This document shows, in pieces, positions 1 through 7,006 of a DNA stretch of 26,007 nucleotides. Position numbers and translations under genes: made by a program. Every line of letters starts with the position of its first letter. The first letter of the stretch is position 1. The notes below the pieces were generated by a model, which was not told the origin of the DNA, ran no database searches, and saw only the letters and a list, made by a program, of their open reading frames with translations. This DNA is from Ferrovaceae bacterium (GTDB lineage: Bacteria; Pseudomonadota; Gammaproteobacteria; Burkholderiales; Ferrovaceae). The stretch covers positions 1 through 26,007 of the forward strand of contig DAIDTL010000002.1 of NCBI GenBank assembly GCA_027457225.1. The letters run 5' to 3'.

Positions 1-125
1 ATCATAATGTTATAAATCTTTTAGAAAGAATCCAATATTCCGATGAAATGCTTTATGCTATCTTTGCCGGGTTTATAACAGTGACCTGTGTCATTGCTAA
101 TTCATTTCGTGTCGAGGAGATTATT
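1..125 (+). other. AT-rich leader upstream of the PuuD-like gene
   Basis: This stretch is clearly richer in A and T than the rest of the window. It ends in a strong ribosome binding site, GAGGAGA at 114-120, five bases before the ATG at 126. One frame (codons beginning at 3, 6, 9 and so on) is open from the left edge through the ATG at 126 to the TGA at 168-170, so the end of an upstream gene in this frame cannot be excluded; I recognise nothing in its translation. I see TATA-like hexamers near 10-15 and 73-78 but no convincing pair of promoter boxes. Confidence 0.4.
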
Positions 126-713
126 ATGGGTGCCATTCTTCAATCACTGGGCCGTACCGTCGCTGCCTGATTTGTTTTGCTGGTTGTCATCGTGGCTGTC
201 GTCAGCGGCGGCAATATCGACTTTGGATCCCATGCTTGGTGGACCTTTGCCTTCCGCTGGCTGCATGTCACGGTAGCAATCATGTGGATCGGGTTGCTGT
301 GGTATTTCAACTTCGTCCAGATCCCCTCGATGTCCAAGATTCCTGACGAACAAAAACCCGCCATTTCCAAGGTCATTGCCCCCTGTGCCCTGTTCTGGTT
401 TCGCTGGTCGGCGCTGTTGACGGTCATCATGGGCCTGGGCCTCGCATCCATGAATGGCTACATCAGCTCAGCCCTGGCTTTACGGGCCCCGTTCACCCCC
501 ATAGGGATCGGGATGTGGCTGGGCCTGATCATGGCATTCAATGTGTGGTTCATCATCTGGCCCAATCAGAAAAAAGTACTGGGAATCGTTGCTGCAGAAG
601 TTTCAGAAAAAGCCAAAGCAGCCCGAATGGCATTGCTTGCCTCACGGACCAATACGCTGCTCTCTATTCCGATGATTTACTGCATGGTGGCGCAGCAACA
701 CGGCGGACTGTAA
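126..713 (+). CDS. PuuD-like (urate oxidase N-terminal family) small membrane protein, interrupted by in-frame TGA
   Basis: This is a short integral membrane protein resembling stand-alone versions of the N-terminal membrane domain of urate hydroxylase PuuD. It has no cytochrome c domain, so urate oxidation cannot be assumed. About four to five hydrophobic segments are visible, with the blocks HAWWTFAFRWLHV, MWIGLLWYFNFVQIPSM and KPAISKVIAPCALFWFRW. The ATG at 126 has an excellent Shine-Dalgarno (GAGGAGA, spacing 5), but codon 15 of that frame (168-170) is TGA. The same frame then runs open to the TAA at 711-713. The alternative start, TTG at 177, has no ribosome binding site and leaves only about nine residues of the first membrane helix. 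I therefore annotate from 126 (195 codons including the TGA). It may be a nonsense mutation, readthrough, reinitiation at 177, or a sequencing error. The 3' end overlaps convergent addA by 50 bases. Confidence 0.7.
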
Positions 714-3360
714 TCTCAGGCTGTGCCGAAGCACACACCTGCCTGAACCACGCACTGGTCTCTGGCTCCGCCCGTCCGCTCACCACGAGTAATTGACTGG
801 CGCGTGTCAGAGCCACATAAAGCAAGTTGTAGTTTTCGCGCTGGTCCAGTCGTTTTTCCTGATCCAGGCGTGGTGCTCTTGCCGACCCACGCTGCTCCTG
901 CGATGGAATCAGGGAGAAATGTTGGGGGCGGTCCAGGTTGGGTGGCCAATCCACAAACCATTGACCACTCTCCGATCGCTGCCGATATTCACGCGGTTCG
1001 AGTAGCCAGACTACGGGGGCTTCCAGTCCCTTGGCCGCATGTATTGTCATGATGCGCACGGCATCACCCACGGTCTCCAACCCCCCCTCATCAGGCGCAT
1101 CTTCCTGAAAGGACTCAAGATCGTCGAGTTCCTGCAAAAACCTGGGAAGACTCGGATAGCGTCCATTGTCCAGATTAAGCGCTTGTTCCAAAAAAGCATG
1201 CAGGTTGGCTTCAACCGACGCCTGCAATGCAGCAGGGACACAACGTTGATAGCGCGCAATCAGATCAGATTCACCTAGAATTCGATCCAGCAGATCATGA
1301 ACTGGCAGGTGTGCCGCCCAGGTCATCCAAAGCGCCAATTGGCGCTGGGCTTCGACAAGAACAGCCGACCCTAACGGTTGATGGGGCCCATGCCACCAAT
1401 GCGGTGCCTGTGCAAGCAGCAGCAGATCTTCGTCGCTGGCCATAAAAATGGGCGAGCGCAATACCTGCGCCAAGGCCAGATTGTCTCGCGGATTCACCAG
1501 AAATCGCAGGAGTTGGCGGAGATCACGCACTTCAAGCGTTGCCAAAAGTCCCCCTCGTTGCCGGGTTAAGTAGGGGATACGTGCCGCGCGCAGGGCACGT
1601 TCATAAGGATCGAGCATTGCCCGGCGCCGAACTAATACAATAATGTCCCCATAACGAGCCAGACGTCGCCCTGCACGGGGATCCTCAATGGTCAGTCCAT
1701 TGGGGCCGACCCATCGGGCAATTTGCTGAGCAAAAAAATTGCCTTCCCATGCTTCGCGAGTCTGTTCTGGCATCCTGCGCGGTGTCTCCAGGGGGTTGCG
1801 CATCCCTCCCGGAGAGGCGACACTGATTGCAGGGGTCAATTCATCAGCGATTTCAAGCAACTGCACAGCATCGAGAGGCGTACCAGAAGCCACTTCGTGC
1901 GTTCTGAATCGTCCAAAATCTGGCAATGTACCGAAGACCCGGTTAACCAGCCCGATGATCGTAGGACCGCTGCGACGCGACTGGTCCAGGGCGACACGAA
2001 GCGCATCCCACTCCGTCTCCAGATAGTCTGCTGCCCGGTCAAACAATCGCGCATCGGCCCGCCGAAAACGGTAAATGGCCTGTTTTGGGTCACCCACCAA
2101 AAATACAGTAGGAGCATGTTCTGCATCGCGTGCCGCTTGCAACCAGGTCTTCAACGTACGCCATTGCAAAGGACTGGTGTCCTGAAATTCATCCAGCAGG
2201 AGATGCCGGTACCGGGCATCCAGACGATATTGAAGATATTCGGCTTGTTCGGATGACTCCAGCATGGTGCACACTGACCACTGAATGTCCTGAAATCCGG
2301 CTTCGCCCTGGCTCTGTTTAAGCGCCATCAATTCATCAAGATAGGCTTGCCCAGCGTGAAACAGACGTGCATTGGTCTCCAAGGATACTTGTTCCAGCAC
2401 TTGATGACGTGCACTTGCCACTTGCTGAAGAATTTTTGCGTGATTTTCCGAAGCGGCTTTGCCTGCTGCCTTGGCCACACCCAGAATATTTTGGCGCGGC
2501 CCTCCTGAACGGGTCCACAACAGGGCAGCAAGCATATTAAGCGGGTCAGGGCTTTTCAGAGCAGACAGAAGCTGTAATCCCAGCGCATTCAGTGAGGTGC
2601 TTCCTTTTGCCAGAATTCCTGCGAGTTCAGACACTGCGGTACCAAAGCTGCGATCTGCAAGCAATTCAGCCGAAGGATCGCAGTCCAGTGCGACACCCAA
2701 CTCGGCTCGCAGCGCCTGCGTGGCGTAACTGACCGGATCGGCCTGTCCTTCGGTAAAAGCCCACCATTCTGCGCGCCAATCAGCGAAGGAAAAAATCCAA
2801 TTCCTGGTTTTGAACAACCCCTCGTGTCTGAACAACCACTCCAGCGAGGCGCCCACGCTGTCAGGATGCGTCGTGGTATGCCTGCGAAGCAACTGCTGCC
2901 AGGCTTCCTGACGCAGTCTTTGGGTATCTGGCCCGGGAATACTGTCGCGTCGCAAGTTTCCCGACAAAGGCGCATGACGTAATAGTCGCAGAAACCAGAC
3001 ATCGAAAGTACACACAGTCACCGAGGGACTGGCCAGCAAATACACCTCAAACAGGTCTCGGGCCTGAGGTAACATCGTGCGAGCCTGCTCTTTGGTGAGG
3101 CCTCGTTCAATTAAAAAATCTACAACTGTATCCTCCGGTTCCAGTGCAAGCAGCTTCAGCCATCCCGTGAGACGTTCCTCCATTTCGCGTGCTGCAAGAC
3201 GCGTAAAAGTGATCGCCAAAATATCCGCAGGCGGCACACCCGCCAGTAACAAACGCAAAATTCGAGAGACCAGCATCCACGTCTTCCCACTGCCGGCACA
3301 GGCTTCCACTACCGCCGATACTTCAGGCCGAAGCGCATCCAGAAAAGGAGGATGGGTCAT
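664..3360 (-). CDS. addA: AddA-type UvrD-family DNA helicase without C-terminal nuclease domain
   Basis: This superfamily 1A helicase subunit (898 aa) of an AddAB-like complex would unwind broken DNA ends for recombinational repair. Visible motifs are Walker A ACAGSGKT (residues 20-27), motif Ia ITFTRLAAREM (50-60), Walker B LLLDEFQDTS (387-396), motif III VGDPKQAIYRFRRAD (about 422-436), motif V RIMTIHAAKGLE and motif VI LLYVALTRA (about 846-854). Only about 45 residues follow motif VI. Classical AddA proteins are about 1,150-1,250 aa and carry a RecB-type nuclease there; this one does not. Its ATG overlaps the stop of addB in an ATGA arrangement (3360-3357), implying translational coupling. 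A UvrD helicase outside AddAB is less likely because of the neighbouring gene. Confidence 0.88.
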   Translation of the reverse strand: MTHPPFLDALRPEVSAVVEACAGSGKTWMLVSRILRLLLAGVPPADILAITFTRLAAREMEERLTGWLKLLALEPEDTVVDFLIERGLTKEQARTMLPQARDLFEVYLLASPSVTVCTFDVWFLRLLRHAPLSGNLRRDSIPGPDTQRLRQEAWQQLLRRHTTTHPDSVGASLEWLFRHEGLFKTRNWIFSFADWRAEWWAFTEGQADPVSYATQALRAELGVALDCDPSAELLADRSFGTAVSELAGILAKGSTSLNALGLQLLSALKSPDPLNMLAALLWTRSGGPRQNILGVAKAAGKAASENHAKILQQVASARHQVLEQVSLETNARLFHAGQAYLDELMALKQSQGEAGFQDIQWSVCTMLESSEQAEYLQYRLDARYRHLLLDEFQDTSPLQWRTLKTWLQAARDAEHAPTVFLVGDPKQAIYRFRRADARLFDRAADYLETEWDALRVALDQSRRSGPTIIGLVNRVFGTLPDFGRFRTHEVASGTPLDAVQLLEIADELTPAISVASPGGMRNPLETPRRMPEQTREAWEGNFFAQQIARWVGPNGLTIEDPRAGRRLARYGDIIVLVRRRAMLDPYERALRAARIPYLTRQRGGLLATLEVRDLRQLLRFLVNPRDNLALAQVLRSPIFMASDEDLLLLAQAPHWWHGPHQPLGSAVLVEAQRQLALWMTWAAHLPVHDLLDRILGESDLIARYQRCVPAALQASVEANLHAFLEQALNLDNGRYPSLPRFLQELDDLESFQEDAPDEGGLETVGDAVRIMTIHAAKGLEAPVVWLLEPREYRQRSESGQWFVDWPPNLDRPQHFSLIPSQEQRGSARAPRLDQEKRLDQRENYNLLYVALTRASQLLVVSGRAEPETSAWFRQVCASAQPEITVRRVAAPPCSKSSE
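716..746. other. Stem-loop in the puuD-like/addA convergent overlap zone
   Basis: Three bases after the stop of the PuuD-like gene lies an inverted repeat. An inner stem TGTGC/GCACA closes a four-base loop (CGAA), and an outer stem TCAGGC/GCCTGA is offset by five unpaired bases. Read on the minus strand, in the addA message, the loop is C(UUCG)G, a class of exceptionally stable RNA tetraloop. It lies inside the last codons of addA. No T-run follows on either strand, so it is not a canonical intrinsic terminator, but it could protect 3' ends or slow polymerase between the converging genes. Confidence 0.45.
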
Positions 3361-6059
3361 GTTTTAATGTCCCAATGGTCGCGACGACAAAGTCCGCCGA
3401 ATTCACAACGCTGGCAATCCTGGTCCACGCCATGCGCCGGCAAGGCGGCTCCCGCTCTAAGGGCCTGAAACAAATTGACAATGCGTTCTGAAACAGCTGC
3501 TGCCGTCACTTGAGGATCCGGGCTGGCTACGATACGCGGCACCTCTTCATCCAGCAGCAGATATGCCGCATACATGACAGGTTGGTCAGCCAGTAGCGTA
3601 TAGACGGCAAGTTGCACATCCTCCCCCTGCTCAATCTCCTTGCCAATTTTGCTGGTGAACGCCTTGAGTTTGTAATCCAGAATCGCAAGTGCTTCATCGG
3701 AAGCACCGCCGCGCCGATCCATTCGATCCAGCTTCCCCTTCAAAAGGACCTGGCCTGTCGTATGGGCCCCCAAAAGGCGTTCTCGCATCATTTCACCCTC
3801 AACCCAGCGCCACCCGTCCTGCTCCCATGCCGCAGCCCAGGCAACATAGGCCGGAATCCTGGACTCCCATCGCAAACACCAGGCCCGCAGTTCTTCATCC
3901 GGAATTTTTCGTTTTCCGAAAACCGAGCGTGTCATGGCCGTTAGACGCTCTACTGCCAGGTCCGGCGTTATTGCAGATACCGCGGGTATGGATTGATGAA
4001 ATTGATGCAGGACTTGGTGAATCAGTTGTCCGTAATCCCGTTTGTCCACGGTTTCCTGAATGGTTGATTCGTCACCTAATCCCAGCACGGCAGCGGCGAA
4101 AAACTGGTACGGGCAGGCCAGCAGACGGTTGTGCCCACTGGCGGAAAGGGTTGTGGGGACCTGGGCAGGTTGCAGCCTTGGCGCAGGCATTTCCGGAGAA
4201 CATGCAGAAACAACGGTTGTCGAAAATGGTTGGCACACGCCGAGTAATGGCTTGCCCCAGGCGCTCTTATGAAACACATCCAGCCGTTGCATGAGCGGTG
4301 CAAGGGGATTGCGTTCCCCATTGATTTCACTGCGCCAGGTGATCTTGACTGAAGACGCCCGTGAAATCAGCTCAATCAGGTCGCGGCGCGTCGATTCAAG
4401 AACGTCCTGTCGCGTGGGTAATCCCAACGCGACACGAACCACATCTCCAAAATATGCAGGGAGCGGAATGAATGGAAGATGATCGCCATCGGCACCAAGA
4501 ACCAGCACCGCATCGAACGTACGCAAACGCGTCAAACTCAATTGAGTCATGCATACCGGACTGTCGACCTCCATGTCCATAAAACTGGCCGCTTCAAATT
4601 GCAGATCCAATGCCCGCACCCACTCGGAGAGGGTAAGTTTTTCTGGAATCTGCTGGGAATCCTGGGCAAGTTTATTGAGAATTTCCAGCAGTTCCCGGCC
4701 TGCAGCGTCCTGTGCCAGCCCCGCAGTCATTCCGCAAGCATCAAGACTTAGAATCAAATATTGCAGCCATTCTGAAAATCTCCCGGTAGGATGCCGAAGC
4801 AAGCGTCCCGCTTGCTGCAACCTAGCGAGCAGTTCACGCGCAGACGGTTCGCCCCCTCTTCGATCGCCGACCCTGTGCTCAAGACGTTGCGCCAATACAT
4901 CAAGCCCAGAAATCCAGTTGGTTTGCAGCATGCAGTCTTCCAGCACAGCAATTGCGCCTTCCCGCGCTTCATCGGGCCAGTCTCCGCACAGATAGGGGGA
5001 ATGCAGCAAATCCTGCAAATGCCGGTAGTAGCCTCCGGAACGCACCAGATCCAGCCAGCGCATCACTACCGTACTGGCAGCAGTGGTAGAAAAAGTCCAT
5101 CCCGACTCATCGCGTATCGCAACACCCTGTCGTTCCAGTATTGCCCGCAGACGTCTCGAAACGACGCGATCCTGAGCCACAATTGCAATGTTGCGGCAGC
5201 CGGTCGACAGCCATTGCTGAATCTGCAGGGCTCCCTGGTGTGCTTCACGTTCGATGCTCTCCAGACCCTCCAGGCGCAAACGCGCTTCAAACGGGCTCTC
5301 AGGCATCCTGAGCCTCAGGGAATCAGCACGTTCGGCCAAAGTACCCTGGCCAGGGCTGTCCCATGCAGCACGCAACGCAACGGTACAGGGATCCCCTTCT
5401 CGGCCCGGCATGGGATTTTCGATGCGAACGACTTTCATGTGTTCTGCCAAGGCAATCAGGCAGTGCGATTCGGCTGGCGTAAGCGGTCCCGGAGCGACCA
5501 GGTAACAGGATCCGGAAAGTGGAAGTGCAGCCAGTCGCGCGAGTTGTTGCTGGTAAGCCATGGGTGGTGACAATTCCAGAGGATCCTGATTGAGAACCCG
5601 CCACAGATCGTGGATCAACCGTGCTTCAAACTGAAGCAGCGACGAACTACGGGCCGCGTATGCTTGCGCCAGTTGGTTCGAAAATAATTCCGGATCCTGT
5701 GGCATTGAAAATCCCCAATGAGTCAATTCGTCCACCAGGACCAAAGCTTCTTGCGCCAGCACCCAGCGATCCTGCTGTTCAAACCAGCGGCGCTCTCTCA
5801 ATGCGTTGAACACCAGGGACAGGCGCTCTATTTCAGGGACAAGGCGGCCGGTTAGCGGTTGCTCGGCAGCCCAGTGGGTTAGGGTGGTGACGCGAACAAA
5901 AGGAATCGGTAGACATGCGATCAACCGATTCTTGAACGAATCGATGAGCGCAGCGTGGGGTACCAAGACGATGGCAGACAGTTCCGGATCCTGCTGCACA
6001 CCATGAACGATGTGCTTTAGCGCCACCTCCAATACGTCTTCCTCGCCAGAGACAATCAA
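3357..6059 (-). CDS. addB: AddB-like PD-(D/E)XK nuclease subunit with Fe-S staple cysteines
   Basis: This is the partner of AddA (900 aa), with an inactivated helicase-like N-terminal part and a C-terminal RecB-family nuclease. No Walker A is visible near the N-terminus. The nuclease shows YGQLIHQVLHQF (His681), GKLDRMD (Asp778), ILDYK (Asp795, Lys797) and QLAVY (Gln816, Tyr820). Four cysteines fit the AddB iron-sulfur staple: Cys649 in LLACPYQFF, and Cys882, Cys885 and Cys891 in C-x2-C-x5-C. The longest frame starts at a TTG immediately after the fdxA stop (TGATTG). A second TTG at 6032 has a better placed GAGG ahead of it and may be the true start. The stop overlaps the addA ATG. The known role of the family is DNA end resection that generates substrate for RecA; cytoplasmic. 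Confidence 0.87.
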   Translation of the reverse strand: MIVSGEEDVLEVALKHIVHGVQQDPELSAIVLVPHAALIDSFKNRLIACLPIPFVRVTTLTHWAAEQPLTGRLVPEIERLSLVFNALRERRWFEQQDRWVLAQEALVLVDELTHWGFSMPQDPELFSNQLAQAYAARSSSLLQFEARLIHDLWRVLNQDPLELSPPMAYQQQLARLAALPLSGSCYLVAPGPLTPAESHCLIALAEHMKVVRIENPMPGREGDPCTVALRAAWDSPGQGTLAERADSLRLRMPESPFEARLRLEGLESIEREAHQGALQIQQWLSTGCRNIAIVAQDRVVSRRLRAILERQGVAIRDESGWTFSTTAASTVVMRWLDLVRSGGYYRHLQDLLHSPYLCGDWPDEAREGAIAVLEDCMLQTNWISGLDVLAQRLEHRVGDRRGGEPSARELLARLQQAGRLLRHPTGRFSEWLQYLILSLDACGMTAGLAQDAAGRELLEILNKLAQDSQQIPEKLTLSEWVRALDLQFEAASFMDMEVDSPVCMTQLSLTRLRTFDAVLVLGADGDHLPFIPLPAYFGDVVRVALGLPTRQDVLESTRRDLIELISRASSVKITWRSEINGERNPLAPLMQRLDVFHKSAWGKPLLGVCQPFSTTVVSACSPEMPAPRLQPAQVPTTLSASGHNRLLACPYQFFAAAVLGLGDESTIQETVDKRDYGQLIHQVLHQFHQSIPAVSAITPDLAVERLTAMTRSVFGKRKIPDEELRAWCLRWESRIPAYVAWAAAWEQDGWRWVEGEMMRERLLGAHTTGQVLLKGKLDRMDRRGGASDEALAILDYKLKAFTSKIGKEIEQGEDVQLAVYTLLADQPVMYAAYLLLDEEVPRIVASPDPQVTAAAVSERIVNLFQALRAGAALPAHGVDQDCQRCEFGGLCRRDHWDIKT

Positions 6060-6383
6060 TCAGCGTTCCAGAAGATGGGTTTTATTACTGACAGTTTTCC
6101 AGTCATCGGCATCAGCGGGCGCTTCCTTACGCTCAGTGATGGGTTTCCAGAGCTTGCTTAACTCTGCATTGATTGCAGTAAAAGCACGCTGATTTTCCGG
6201 AACGTCATCTTCGGCAAAAATCGCCTCGACTGGACACTCGGCAACACACAGGGTGCAATCAATGCACTCATCAGGATCAATAACCAAAAAATTAGGGCCC
6301 TCGCGAAAACAATCCACAGGGCAAACGTCCACACAATCGGTATACTTGCACTTGATACAAGATTCGGTGACAACATAAGTCAT
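6060..6383 (-). CDS. fdxA: Seven-iron ferredoxin (3Fe-4S/4Fe-4S), FdI type
   Basis: This 107-aa ferredoxin lines up almost end to end with Azotobacter vinelandii ferredoxin I (recalled, not searched). The N-terminal block CIKCKYTDCVDVCPVDCF and the second block CIDCTLCVAECP supply ligands for one 3Fe-4S and one 4Fe-4S cluster. It ends in LLER, close to the LER ending of FdI. I chose the ATG at 6383 because GGAGG lies seven bases upstream and the protein then starts MTYVVTESC as in the family; the frame is open further upstream to 6482, but that extension looks like leader. Its TGA is directly followed by the TTG of addB, so it heads an fdxA-addB-addA unit. The protein is a soluble low-potential electron carrier; its partner here is unknown. 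Confidence 0.93.
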   Translation of the reverse strand: MTYVVTESCIKCKYTDCVDVCPVDCFREGPNFLVIDPDECIDCTLCVAECPVEAIFAEDDVPENQRAFTAINAELSKLWKPITERKEAPADADDWKTVSNKTHLLER

Positions 6384-6572
6384 GCCGGAAACCTCCAACA
6401 AAACGCTTTCACGCGGGGAACGCGATATTTTAACAGGAAAGTCTTGATGAAGGCGAAGGCCCCCCCTTCCCATCCTTGGCATATTTGGTTAGGATAGGGC
6501 CCATTCACTTCCCGCGGCAGTCCGCTGCGGCTCAAACCCAAACGTTTAACTGACCGAACTTGAGGAAACCCC
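6384..6572. promoter_or_regulatory. Divergent intergenic region between fdxA and trxA
   Basis: These 189 bases separate the two divergently transcribed units, so they should hold the promoters for fdxA-addBA and for trxA. The fdxA ribosome binding site GGAGG is at 6392-6396 and the trxA one (TGAGGAAA) is at 6561-6568. A small GC-rich inverted repeat sits at 6512-6530 (CCGC outer arm pairing with GCGG). For trxA I see no promoter pair good enough to mark. Confidence 0.5.
6427..6435 (-). promoter_or_regulatory. Candidate extended -10 promoter for fdxA-addB-addA
   Basis: On the minus strand the sequence TGTTAAAAT forms an extended -10 element (TG, one base, then TAAAAT, 5/6 to consensus). Transcription would start near 6420, giving a leader of about 37 bases before the fdxA ATG. 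I see no good -35 box at 16-18 bases, which extended -10 promoters tolerate. Assigned by eye only. Confidence 0.35.
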
Positions 6573-6899
6573 ATGATTGAATCCATCCAACACGTGACAG
6601 ATCATTCATTTGAGACTGATATATTGCAATCAACTACCCCGGTACTGCTGGATTTCTGGGCCGAATGGTGCGGCCCTTGTAAACTGATTGCCCCCATTCT
6701 GGAAGAAGTGGCTCGCGACTATAATGGTCGCCTCAAGATTGCCAAGCTCAATGTGGACGACAACCCTGAAATGGCTCGCAAATATGGCGTCCGTGGCATT
6801 CCTACCCTGTTATTGTTCAAAAATGGCAATGTGGAGGCCACCAAGGTCGGTGCCTTGTCAAAATCCCAACTGAGCGCTTTTATTGACAGCCACATCTGA
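6573..6899 (+). CDS. trxA: Thioredoxin 1
   Basis: This is a cytoplasmic thiol-disulfide oxidoreductase of 108 aa, the usual length for thioredoxin 1. The redox-active site WCGPC is at residues 32-36, preceded by the buried Asp27 in LLDFWAEW. The conserved cis-proline loop RGIPTLLLFKNG follows. In the family it is reduced by thioredoxin reductase and supplies electrons to ribonucleotide reductase and other enzymes. The start is ATG at 6573 with GAGG at 6562-6565, seven bases upstream. It stands directly ahead of rho, the same order as in E. coli. I see no strong terminator after it, so readthrough into rho is possible. Confidence 0.97.
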   Translation: MIESIQHVTDHSFETDILQSTTPVLLDFWAEWCGPCKLIAPILEEVARDYNGRLKIAKLNVDDNPEMARKYGVRGIPTLLLFKNGNVEATKVGALSKSQLSAFIDSHI

Positions 6900-6911
6900 A
6901 CGCGTTACTCT

Positions 6912-6935
6912 GCGCCGCAGCTGTTAATTCGGCGC
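6912..6935 (+). other. Weak stem-loop after trxA
   Basis: A six-base perfect inverted repeat GCGCCG/CGGCGC is separated by a 12-base loop and begins 12 bases after the trxA stop. No T-tract follows, so it does not qualify as an intrinsic terminator. It could be a 3'-end stabiliser for trxA or part of the rho leader structure. Confidence 0.3.
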
Positions 6936-6939
6936 TGTA

Positions 6940-7006
6940 GTCCCACCGTCCGTTTCTCTGGTATATCCCTGACTTTCACCGTTCCCTTTCGAATCCACAA
7001 CTCCCC
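6940..7006 (+). promoter_or_regulatory. C-rich, G-poor rho leader (possible Rho-binding/autoregulation site)
   Basis: The bases just before the rho ATG are pyrimidine-rich. By hand count about 28 are C and only about 7 are G, with many CC and TCC steps and no obvious hairpin. Such C-over-G stretches characterise rut sites, where Rho loads on RNA. In E. coli, rho is autoregulated by Rho-dependent termination in its leader. No clear Shine-Dalgarno precedes the ATG (the preceding bases are ACTCCCC). Assignment as a rut site is inference. Confidence 0.45.

Noticed and set aside
168..215. Selenocysteine insertion at the TGA of the PuuD-like gene
   Set aside because: I could not fold a convincing bacterial SECIS hairpin just after the TGA, and the position is in a hydrophobic helix where a selenocysteine has no evident role.
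6384..6482. Upstream extension of the ferredoxin by 33 residues
   Set aside because: The added residues are arginine-rich and unrelated to ferredoxins, whereas the ATG at 6383 has a perfect GGAGG.
6476..6495. Promoter for trxA using TTGGCA and TAGGAT
   Set aside because: The two boxes are only eight bases apart, far too close for sigma-70.
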